Shown: piece after piece, positions 23,661 through 30,475 of the stretch | Numbering within the stretch: position 1 is the first letter of the stretch | How the letters are laid out: every line of letters starts with the position of its first letter | DNA from: an uncultured Oscillospiraceae bacterium | GTDB lineage: Bacteria; Bacillota; Clostridia; Oscillospirales; Oscillospiraceae | Assembly: GCA_958423465.1 (NCBI GenBank) | Contig: CATZRD010000007.1 | Span: 10,259-74,258, forward strand | Reading direction: 5' to 3' | Length of the DNA: 64,000 nucleotides | Position numbers and translations under genes: made by a program | The notes under the pieces: model-generated | The model's input: the letters and a program-made list of their open reading frames with translations, nothing else | The model's database searches: none | What the model was told of the DNA's origin: nothing

Positions 23661-24650
23661 ATGCTGACCAAGCGTCAAAATTTGCTGGAGACCATCCATG
23701 GCGGACACCCGGACCGCTTCGTAAAGCAGTATGAGGCTTTCGCCGCCATTACCGGCTCCCCGTTCACCCAGCGCAATCCCAGCCCGAAGTACGGCGAAAT
23801 GAACGTGGTCAACGCCTGGGGCGTGACCAAGTCCTACCCGGTGGGAACGCCCGGTTCCTTCCCTGTCCATACGCCGGACAAAATCGTCATCAAGGATATC
23901 GAGAAATGGCGGGACTATGTAAAGGTGCCCCCGGTGGTCTATGACGCCCGGGAGTGGGAGCCGTATATTGAGATGGCCGAGAAGGTGGACCGGAGGGAAC
24001 AGTTCGTTACGCCGCTTCTCGCTCCCGGCGTCTTTGAACAGTGCCACTTCCTGATGGAGATCCAGAACTGCCTGATGGCGTTTTATGAGAATCCGGACGA
24101 GATGCACGAGCTGATCGACTGCATCACCGAGTTTGAGCTGGACTACGCCCGGGAGCTGTGCAGATATATCAAGCCGGACGCCCTGTTCCACCATGACGAC
24201 TGGGGCACCCAGATCTCCACCTTCATCTCCCCTGACATGTTCCGGGAGTTTATCAAGCCGGCCTATGAAAAAATCTACGGCTACTATAAGAGCCATGGCG
24301 TGGAGCTGATCATCCATCACTCCGACTCCTTTGCCGCCACCCTGGTGCCCGACATGATCGATATGGGCATCGATATCTGGCAGGGAGTCATGACCACCAA
24401 TAACATTCCTGAGCTGATCCGGAAGTACGGCGGAAAGATCTCCTTTATGGGCGGCATCGACAGCGCAACCGTGGACTTCGAGGGCTGGACCCAGGAGGTG
24501 GTGGCCCAGCAGGTGGAGCGGGCCTGCGGCGAATGCGGGAAGCTGTACTTCATTCCCTGCGCCTCTCTGGGCCTGCCCACGAGCACCTTCCCCGGCGTCT
24601 ACGACGCGCTGGACGCGGAGATCGACCGGTGTTCCAAGAAGTTCTTTTGA
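23661..24650 (+). CDS. Uroporphyrinogen decarboxylase-family methyltransferase (probable methyltransferase I)
   Basis: A 329-residue UroD/MtaA/CmuA-type TIM barrel. Features include LMEIQNCLMAFYENPDEMHELIDCITEFE, FHHDDWGTQISTFISPDMFREF, ELIIHHSDSFAA and SFMGGIDSATVDF. In MtaA-type enzymes a His-x-Cys plus a distant Cys hold zinc; here the first site reads HHSDS, so an identical zinc site is not seen, although a Cys occurs later (IPCAS). It probably transfers the methyl group of a methoxylated or other methylated substrate to the corrinoid protein. Substrate unknown. It starts 20 bases after the corrinoid protein with GGAGAGG upstream. Confidence 0.82.
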   Translation: MLTKRQNLLETIHGGHPDRFVKQYEAFAAITGSPFTQRNPSPKYGEMNVVNAWGVTKSYPVGTPGSFPVHTPDKIVIKDIEKWRDYVKVPPVVYDAREWEPYIEMAEKVDRREQFVTPLLAPGVFEQCHFLMEIQNCLMAFYENPDEMHELIDCITEFELDYARELCRYIKPDALFHHDDWGTQISTFISPDMFREFIKPAYEKIYGYYKSHGVELIIHHSDSFAATLVPDMIDMGIDIWQGVMTTNNIPELIRKYGGKISFMGGIDSATVDFEGWTQEVVAQQVERACGECGKLYFIPCASLGLPTSTFPGVYDALDAEIDRCSKKFF

Positions 24651-24684
24651 AGAAACGGTCCGCGTACCGCGATCCGGGTCTGAT

Positions 24685-26178
24685 ATGGAGCAGGTGACGA
24701 TCACCCTGCGTCCCTCCGGCGAGCGGTTCGCCGTCCCGGCGGGCCAGGGGCTGATGGACGCCCTGCGGCGGCACGGCGTTCCTCTGGAAGCCCCCTGCGG
24801 CGGAAGGGGGACGTGCGGAAAGTGCGCCGTCCTGGTAAACGGCAGACCGGAGCTGGCCTGCCGGTGCGTCCTGACAGAGGATTCCGTCGTGGAGGCGCCG
24901 GAACGCGGGAAAGAAGAGATCCTGACAGGCGGCGGCAGCGGCGAAGCCGACGGGCGGTACGAGTACGTTCTGGCCTTCGATGTGGGAACCACGACGGTGG
25001 CCGCGTTCCTCTCTGACGGCAAAACCGGACGGCAGCTGGCCTCCGCCGGCGCGGTCAATCCCCAGAGCGCCTATGGCGCGGATGTGATCGCCCGGATCCA
25101 GTACGAGCTGGAGCATCGGGACGGCAGAATGCGGCAGGAGATCCGCGCCTGCCTGAGCCGTCTGACGCTGGAGGCGGCTCAGACGGCGGGGGTCCCGGCG
25201 GAGAGGATCGGACTGGTGACCCTGGTGGGGAACACCGCCATGCACCATCTGCTGCTGGGCCTGGATCCTGCCCCCCTGGTGACGCCGCCCTATCGCCCCT
25301 CGGTCAGGGAAGCCCTGGAGCTGTCTGCGGATTGGCTGCCGGCAGCGCCCGGGGCAAAGCTGCGGGTGCTGCCCAACATCGCGGGCTTTGTGGGAGCGGA
25401 TACGGCGGGGTGCCTGGTATCCGCCGGTTTTGACCGGCGGCGGGAGCTGACGCTGCTCATCGATATCGGCACCAACGGCGAAATGGTCCTGGGGGACCGC
25501 AGCCGCCGGGTCGCCTGCTCCACAGCGGCGGGCCCCGCCTTTGAGGGGACCGGAATCCGCTTCGGGATGCGGGGCGCTTCCGGGGCGATCGATCGGGTTT
25601 CCCTGGCGGACGGCGCGCTGGACTGCCATGTCATTGGCGGGGGCGGGGCCAGAGGGATCTGCGGCTCCGGGCTGCTGGACGCGGTGTGCGCGCTGCTGCG
25701 GGGCGGCTTCGTGGACGGCAGCGGGCGGATGTGCCCGGACATGCCGGGACCGTGGAGGACAGTGGACGGCCAGCCGGCCTTTTTGCTCCGGGACGGCGTG
25801 TATCTGACCCAGAGGGACATCCGAGAGACGCAGCTGGCCAAAGCCGCCATCCGGGCTGGCATCGAGCTGCTGCTGAACGCTATGGGCCGGGAGGCGGCGG
25901 AGGTCCGCCAGGTGCTGCTGGCGGGAGCCTTCGGCAGCTATCTCTCCCCGGCCAGCGCCTGCGGCGTCGGGATGCTTCCGCCGGCGCTGCTGGGGCGGGT
26001 CCGGGCCATCGGCAACGCTGCCGGAGAGGGCGCGCAGCAATGCGCCCTTCGGGAGCGCGACTACCGCCGGAGCATCGCGCTCGCGGAGAGCACGGAATGT
26101 TTGGAGCTGGCCGGCCTGCCGGCATTTCAGGACTGCTATGTGGACTGCCTGTCCTTTGAGGAGGAGAGCGAGGCGTGA
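24685..26178 (+). CDS. Corrinoid activation protein (RACo-like, 2Fe-2S + ASKHA domains)
   Basis: A 497-residue reductive activator of corrinoid proteins. The N-terminal 2Fe-2S domain has Cys38, Cys44, Cys47 and Cys59 (CGGRGTCGKC...C). A short linker leads to the ASKHA ATPase-like part: AFDVGTTTVAAFL, LVGNTAMHHLLLG, LIDIGTNGEMVLG and LLAGAFGSYL. RACo uses ATP and an electron donor to return inactive Co(II) to Co(I). No strong ribosome site is seen before the ATG. It is the fourth component of the system encoded by the three preceding genes. Confidence 0.9.
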   Translation: MEQVTITLRPSGERFAVPAGQGLMDALRRHGVPLEAPCGGRGTCGKCAVLVNGRPELACRCVLTEDSVVEAPERGKEEILTGGGSGEADGRYEYVLAFDVGTTTVAAFLSDGKTGRQLASAGAVNPQSAYGADVIARIQYELEHRDGRMRQEIRACLSRLTLEAAQTAGVPAERIGLVTLVGNTAMHHLLLGLDPAPLVTPPYRPSVREALELSADWLPAAPGAKLRVLPNIAGFVGADTAGCLVSAGFDRRRELTLLIDIGTNGEMVLGDRSRRVACSTAAGPAFEGTGIRFGMRGASGAIDRVSLADGALDCHVIGGGGARGICGSGLLDAVCALLRGGFVDGSGRMCPDMPGPWRTVDGQPAFLLRDGVYLTQRDIRETQLAKAAIRAGIELLLNAMGREAAEVRQVLLAGAFGSYLSPASACGVGMLPPALLGRVRAIGNAAGEGAQQCALRERDYRRSIALAESTECLELAGLPAFQDCYVDCLSFEEESEA

Positions 26179-26708
26179 AGGAAGCGATCGAGTTGGCTTT
26201 GGGCTTGGGCTTCACCTGCGCCGCGGCGCTGGATCCGGCGGCGCTGACGGTCCGTGAGGAGGTCCGGGCCATGTGCGAGGCGAACAAATGCAGGGCGTAT
26301 GGCCGCAACTGGACCTGTCCGCCCCATTGCGGAACGCTGGAGGAGTGCGGGGCGCGTCTGACCGGAATGGCGGACGGCCTGCTGGTGCAGACGGTAGGGC
26401 GGCTGACGGACCCGTTTGACTTCGACACCATGGCCGGGACGGAACGGGTGCATCTGGCCCGCTTTTACGCCCTGGCGGACCTGCTGCGGGAGAAGGACCC
26501 GGAGGTCCTGTGCCTGGGCAGCGGCGGGTGCAGGCTGTGTAAAAGCTGCGCCTATCCGGACCCCTGCCGCTTCCCGTCGCGTGCCTGCTCCTCCATGGAG
26601 AGCTACGGCCTGCTGGTCAGCGAGGTCTGCCGGACCGCGGGAACGGCCTACTACCATGGAAAGAACACCCTGGCCTATACGGCGTGCTGCCTGTTTCCGG
26701 CGAAGTAA
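26175..26708 (+). CDS. DUF2284 cysteine-rich metal-binding protein
   Basis: A 177-residue protein of the DUF2284 family. It has CEANKCRAYGRNWTCPPHC with Cys spacing typical of that family and GGCRLCKSCAYPDPCRFPSRACSS, so about eight to ten Cys in two clusters suitable for Fe-S or zinc. GTG start overlaps the RACo stop by 4 bases (GTGA), indicating coupling. DUF2284 genes are often seen next to corrinoid methyltransferase genes, and an electron-transfer or cofactor-handling role is plausible but not established. Confidence 0.8.
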   Translation: MKEAIELALGLGFTCAAALDPAALTVREEVRAMCEANKCRAYGRNWTCPPHCGTLEECGARLTGMADGLLVQTVGRLTDPFDFDTMAGTERVHLARFYALADLLREKDPEVLCLGSGGCRLCKSCAYPDPCRFPSRACSSMESYGLLVSEVCRTAGTAYYHGKNTLAYTACCLFPAK

Positions 26709-26778
26709 CGGATGCGGCGGTCTCGCGCCGCCGCACCTGGCGGGCCGGCCGCGCGTAAGCTGGAGGCGAGGTGATCTT

Positions 26779-27222
26779 ATGAGAAACTGCTCAGCCGGAC
26801 CGGACGCGGTAGCCTGTGTGCGGGGCGGCGCGGAAGCGCCCAACCTGTCCGGCGTCGTCCGGTTCTATCAAAAGCGCGGCAGCGTTTTGGTGACGGCCCG
26901 CGTATCCGGGCTCCCGCCGTCCGCCGCCGGCTTCTTCCCCCTGCACATCCATGAGGGCGGAAGCTGCACCGGGGAGAATTTTTCCGATACGGGCGGCCAC
27001 TATAACCCCACCGGCGCGCCGCATCCCTGTCACGCGGGGGATCTGCCGCCTCTGCTGCGGTGCCGCGGGGGAGCCTGTATGGCAGTCCGGACAGACCGCT
27101 TCTCCGTGAAGGATGTCCTTGGCCGGACGGTGGTGATCCACAGCGGCACTGATGATTTCACGTCGCAGCCTGCGGGCGGCTCCGGCGTCAAAATCGCCTG
27201 CGGCGTCATCCATCGCCCCTGA
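26779..27222 (+). CDS. Superoxide dismutase (Cu/Zn) family protein
   Basis: A 147-residue protein with Cu/Zn-SOD signatures: FPLHIHEGGSC, GGHYNPTGAPHPCHAGDLPPLL, VVIHSGTDDF and SGVKIACGVI. These supply the four copper-site His, the bridging region and the Asp of the zinc site. No signal peptide is present, which is unusual because most bacterial SodC proteins are exported. It lies 70 bases behind the DUF2284 gene with AGGCGAGGTG before the ATG, and a strong terminator follows. It may protect the oxygen-sensitive corrinoid system or only share its shape. Confidence 0.75.
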   Translation: MRNCSAGPDAVACVRGGAEAPNLSGVVRFYQKRGSVLVTARVSGLPPSAAGFFPLHIHEGGSCTGENFSDTGGHYNPTGAPHPCHAGDLPPLLRCRGGACMAVRTDRFSVKDVLGRTVVIHSGTDDFTSQPAGGSGVKIACGVIHRP

Positions 27223-27274
27223 TCCAGCACGGACGCCCTTGGCTCGGAAACGCGCTCCGGCTTTTCCAAACGCC

Positions 27275-27314
27275 AAAAAGGAAGCGGCAGGCCACGGCCT
27301 GCCGCTTCCTTTTT
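27275..27314. terminator. Bidirectional terminator between the methyltransferase operon and the NapH-like gene
   Basis: A 19-bp perfect stem (AAAAAGGAAGCGGCAGGCC with its complement, 2-base loop) lies between convergent genes and carries a U-run on both strands. Confidence 0.92.
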
Positions 27315-27329
27315 GGGATATAGGTCCGC

Positions 27330-28217
27330 TCAGGACGCCTTCTCCGCCGCGGGACAGTCCGCCGGCCTGCGCAGGCAGGCGGAGGAGATCGCCCCGGTGG
27401 GACACGCCTTTTTGCACCGGCCGCAGCGGATGCACTCGGGGTGGTTGGCGTTTTGGACCGGGTCCACCTGCATCTGGCAGGCCCGGGCGCAGGCGCCGCA
27501 GCGGGTGCATTTGCTCTCGTCCACCCGGTACTTGAATACGGAGATGGGGTTGAACACAGAATAGACGGCTCCCAGGGGGCAGATGTACTTGCAGAAGGGA
27601 CGGTAGATGATGATGGACAGGATGATCGTGGCGGCCAGCAGGAGATTCTTCCACGCGTACAGCCAGCCCAGGGCCTTCCGCAGGGACTGGTTCAGCAGCA
27701 CCAGAGGGATGCCGCCCTCCAGGGTCCCCACCGGGCACAGCAGCTTGCAGAACCAGGGGGAACCCTGACCGATGGCGTCCACCAGGAACAGGGGGAGCAG
27801 GATCACAAAGACGACGAGGATGACGTACTTCAGCTTCCGCAGCAGCTTGTCCCCCCGGAAGGTCTTGATCTTCCTGGGGAAGGGGATCTTGTGCAGCAGG
27901 TCCTGGATCAGCCCGAAGGGACACAGCCAGCCGCAGACGAACCGTCCCACCAGAGCTCCCACAAAGACCAGGAAGCCGGCTACATAGAAGGCGAATTTAA
28001 AGTTCCAGCTGCCGATGACCGCCTGGAGGGCGCCGATGGGGCAGGAGCCCACCGCGCCGGGGCAGGAGTAGCAGTTCATCCCCGGAACGCACAGGTTCTT
28101 CAGCTTGCCCTTGTAGATCTTTCCCTGGGCAAACCCGATCAGATAGCTGTTGGTCAGCAGCGCCCAGAGGGCCTGCACCCCGTGGCGGGGCCGCTCGTTG
28201 ATTGTTTTCTTAGCCAA
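27330..28217 (-). CDS. 4Fe-4S membrane protein, NapH/MauN-like
   Basis: A 295-residue protein with about five membrane segments and NapH features: CVPGMNCYSCPGAVGSCPIGALQ, FVCGWLCPFGLIQDLLHK, KLLCPVGTLEGGIP and KYICPLGAVYS, then a C-terminal ferredoxin domain with CTRCGACARACQ and CIRCGRCKKACPTGAI (two 4Fe-4S clusters). It would move electrons across or along the membrane, probably toward a periplasmic-side or quinone/thiol acceptor. No nap genes are nearby. It overlaps the CD1871A-family gene by 8 bases and shares its transcript. Confidence 0.85.
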   Translation of the reverse strand: MAKKTINERPRHGVQALWALLTNSYLIGFAQGKIYKGKLKNLCVPGMNCYSCPGAVGSCPIGALQAVIGSWNFKFAFYVAGFLVFVGALVGRFVCGWLCPFGLIQDLLHKIPFPRKIKTFRGDKLLRKLKYVILVVFVILLPLFLVDAIGQGSPWFCKLLCPVGTLEGGIPLVLLNQSLRKALGWLYAWKNLLLAATIILSIIIYRPFCKYICPLGAVYSVFNPISVFKYRVDESKCTRCGACARACQMQVDPVQNANHPECIRCGRCKKACPTGAISSACLRRPADCPAAEKAS

Positions 28218-28359
28218 TTCCGATACACTCCAAACAAATATTGACGGCTTTGGCGAACACGACGGCCAGCTCGCCCCGCTGGATGCCGTATGCCATCATG
28301 GCCAGTCCCAGAAGGGCCGCCGCCGCGCCGGCCCAGCGGGAGATTGTGACCCGCCGCAT
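28210..28359 (-). CDS. CD1871A-family CXXC-motif protein
   Basis: A 49-residue protein: one membrane segment (about residues 10-30, AGAAAALLGLAMMAYGIQRG) followed by AVVFAKAVNICLECIGIG with a CxxC pair near the end. This is the pattern of CD1871A-type small CXXC proteins that stand in front of NapH-like iron-sulfur proteins in clostridia. AGGAGGG precedes the ATG at 28359. It overlaps the NapH-like gene by 8 bases. Its role is not known; the CxxC could accept electrons from the partner or bind metal. Confidence 0.75.
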   Translation of the reverse strand: MRRVTISRWAGAAAALLGLAMMAYGIQRGELAVVFAKAVNICLECIGIG

Positions 28360-28421
28360 TATCGGGTCCCTCCTGAAGCGGCGGCGGGCAGAGAGAAAAC
28401 GTCTGTTTTGATGGGCAGCAT
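28359..28421 (-). CDS. Small 20-residue reading frame upstream of the CD1871A-family gene
   Basis: ATG at 28421 with AAGGAG 6 bases upstream encodes MLPIKTDVFSLPAAASGGTR; the TAA overlaps the next ATG (TAATG). That fits translational coupling or a leader peptide. No family can be assigned to so short a peptide. Confidence 0.4.
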   Translation of the reverse strand: MLPIKTDVFSLPAAASGGTR

Positions 28422-28481
28422 AGAAAGCTCCTTTCGTGTTGATGGGGGAATAGATGTGATCCGTGGTAAGGGGGGGAGGCG

Positions 28482-28510
28482 TTGACATCGCCCTGCCGGA
28501 CGGCTATAAT
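28482..28510 (+). promoter_or_regulatory. Promoter of the HAD phosphatase gene
   Basis: Consensus TTGACA (28482-28487), a 17-base spacer and consensus TATAAT (28505-28510), 48 bases before the start. Confidence 0.85.
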
Positions 28511-28557
28511 AAGGCCACCCCGGCGGGCCGCTGCCCGCCCCAGAGAGGAGAATTGCC

Positions 28558-29214
28558 ATGATAAAGGCTGTGATATTTGACCTGGACGGCACGCTGCTGG
28601 ATACCATCCCCGACATCGCCGCGTCCCTGAACCGGGCCCTGGCGGACTGCGGTCTGCCCACCCATTCGGTACAGGCCATGAAGGGCTTCGTAGGCGGCGG
28701 GATCCGGGAGGCCATCCGCAGAGCCGCCCCCGCCGGCAGCAGCCAGGAGACCCTGGAGGCGGTGTACCGCCTGTACCGGGCCGGCTACCGGGAACGCTGC
28801 TGTGAAGAGACGGACTATTACCCCGGCGCGAAAGCCATGCTGGCGAGGCTGGCGGCGGCGGGGCTGGCGCTGGGGGTCCTCAGCAACAAGAGCCAGGACA
28901 CCGCCCGGCGGATCATCGCCCACTACTTCCCGGACACGCCCTTCCGCTGCGTGTTCGGCCGGGAGGACGGCCGCCCCCTGAAGCCGGACCCGGGGGCGCT
29001 GGCGCCGGTGCTGGAGACCCTGGGGCTTCTTCCGGCGGAGCTGGCCTATGTAGGTGACAGCGGCACCGATGTTCAGTTCGCCCGCGCCTGCGGCATGACG
29101 GCGGCGGGGGTCCCCTGGGGCTACCGCGGCCGGGAGGAGCTGGCCGCCGGGAAGCCGGACCTGCTGCCGGAGACCATGGAGGCTCTGGCGGCGGGACTCA
29201 TCGCCAGGATATGA
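28558..29214 (+). CDS. HAD-family phosphatase, phosphoglycolate phosphatase-like
   Basis: A 218-residue HAD hydrolase with FDLDGTLLDTIPDIAASLN (nucleophile Asp9), a helical cap, LGVLSNKS (motif II), LKPDPGAL (motif III Lys) and YVGDSGTDVQFARACG (motif IV Asp). This arrangement matches Gph/PpaX-type phosphatases acting on phosphoglycolate or similar phosphates. GAGAGGAGAATTGCC precedes the ATG. It is a single gene with a near-consensus promoter and a terminator right after the stop. Confidence 0.88.
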   Translation: MIKAVIFDLDGTLLDTIPDIAASLNRALADCGLPTHSVQAMKGFVGGGIREAIRRAAPAGSSQETLEAVYRLYRAGYRERCCEETDYYPGAKAMLARLAAAGLALGVLSNKSQDTARRIIAHYFPDTPFRCVFGREDGRPLKPDPGALAPVLETLGLLPAELAYVGDSGTDVQFARACGMTAAGVPWGYRGREELAAGKPDLLPETMEALAAGLIARI

Positions 29215-29266
29215 CAGAAGGGGGACGTCCCGGCCCGGGGGGGCCGGCGGCGTCCCCCTTCTGTCA
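29212..29266. terminator. Bidirectional terminator between HAD and thioredoxin-reductase-like genes
   Basis: TGACAGAAGGGGGACG (29212-29227) and its complement (29251-29266) form a 16-bp stem that starts at the HAD stop codon. It sits between convergent genes. Confidence 0.8.
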
Positions 29267-29276
29267 GGGGTTTCCA

Positions 29277-30218
29277 TCAGTCCAGCCTCTCCAGATATTT
29301 TCCCGCGCTGATGGCGGCGACAGCGCCGTCGGCGGCGGCGGTGATCACCTGACGCACCTCCTTGACCCGGGCGTCCCCGGCGGCAAAGACGCCGGGGATG
29401 GCGGTGGCCATGGCCTCGTCGGTGGGGATATAGCCCCGGTCCAGCTCCAGCTGCCCCGCCAGCAGCTCCGTGTCGGGGAGATGGCCGGTGAAGCCGAAGA
29501 GACCCAGCATATCCTGTCCCTCTCCGGCGGAGATGACCTGCCGCTGGCCGGTCTTGACGTTCCGCACCGTCAGGGACTCCAGCACGTCGCCGCCGTCCAG
29601 CCGCTCCACCACCGTGTCCCACAGGAAGCGGATCCCGGGGTGGGCGAAGGCCCGCTCCTGGACGGCCCTGGCGGCCCGCAGCCGGTCCCGCCGGTGGATG
29701 ATGGTGACGCGCCGGGCGAAACGGGTGAGGAAAACGGCCTCCTCCACGGCGCTGTCGCCGCCGCCCACCACATAGACGTCCAGACCCCGGAAGAAGGCCC
29801 CGTCGCAGGTGGCGCAGTAGGAGACGCCCCGGCCGATGAACCGGTCCTCGTTCTCACAGCCGATGGGCCGGGGGCGGGCGCCGGGAGCCAGGATCACCGA
29901 CCGGGTCCGGTAGGCCCCGTCTGTCCCCTCCAGCTCCTTCACCGGGCTCCTGAGGTCCAGCCGGCGGATGGTATCCGTCCGCCGGAGGGCGCCGAAGCGT
30001 TCCGCCTGATCCGCCATGCGCCGGGCCAGACTCCCGCCGGTCTCCCCCTGGGCCAGCTGGCCGGGGTAGTTCTCGATGTCGGCGGTAAGGGCGGCCTGAC
30101 CGCCCACGGCACCCTTTTCGATGATGAGGGCGTCCAGCCGCGCCCGGCCGGCGTAGATACCGGCGGACAGTCCCGCGGGGCCGCCCCCCAGAATGATGAC
30201 GTCGTAGATGTGTGACAA
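29277..30218 (-). CDS. trxB: Thioredoxin reductase-like FAD/NAD(P) oxidoreductase
   Basis: A 313-residue flavoprotein: FAD-binding GGGPAGLSAGIYAGRA, ENYPG, the redox-active CATC in SYCATCDGAFF, NAD(P) fold GGGDSAVEEAVFL, HRRDRLRA (basic residues suited to NADPH) and a final GVFAAGDARV. It would reduce thioredoxin or a related disulfide partner. The start is probably TTG at 30218, with GGAGG 7 bases upstream; an ATG at 30254 would add 12 residues without a ribosome site. No thioredoxin gene is adjacent. Confidence 0.87.
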   Translation of the reverse strand: MSHIYDVIILGGGPAGLSAGIYAGRARLDALIIEKGAVGGQAALTADIENYPGQLAQGETGGSLARRMADQAERFGALRRTDTIRRLDLRSPVKELEGTDGAYRTRSVILAPGARPRPIGCENEDRFIGRGVSYCATCDGAFFRGLDVYVVGGGDSAVEEAVFLTRFARRVTIIHRRDRLRAARAVQERAFAHPGIRFLWDTVVERLDGGDVLESLTVRNVKTGQRQVISAGEGQDMLGLFGFTGHLPDTELLAGQLELDRGYIPTDEAMATAIPGVFAAGDARVKEVRQVITAAADGAVAAISAGKYLERLD

Positions 30219-30342
30219 AGCGCCGCCTCCTTGGAGAGATGATTTCTGCTTCATAGTGTACCCTACTTTCCGCCGTCTGTCCAGCAAAACAGGGGCTCTT
30301 TCGGCAGAAAGGCGGCGGCAGGCCGCCCTCTGGCGGTTTTTC

Positions 30343-30371
30343 TTGCCTTCGGAGGAAAACTGTGATACAAT
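30343..30371 (+). promoter_or_regulatory. Promoter of prfC
   Basis: TTGCCT (30343-30348), a 17-base spacer and TACAAT (30366-30371), leaving a leader of about 100 bases before the TTG start. The 257-base gap to trxB otherwise shows no gene. Confidence 0.7.
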
Positions 30372-30475
30372 AACTTGCATTTATTGGTACAGGAGGCTGT
30401 TCCCATGTAGAGAAGCGTCTGACGTCCCCTTTGCCGGGACAGGGAAACAACACAAGAATTTGGAGGGAAAACCTT

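Noticed and set aside
28360..28488. Long N-terminal extension of the CD1871A-family protein (92 residues)
   Set aside because: The extra residues are basic and unconserved-looking, and AGGAGGG stands right before the internal ATG at 28359.
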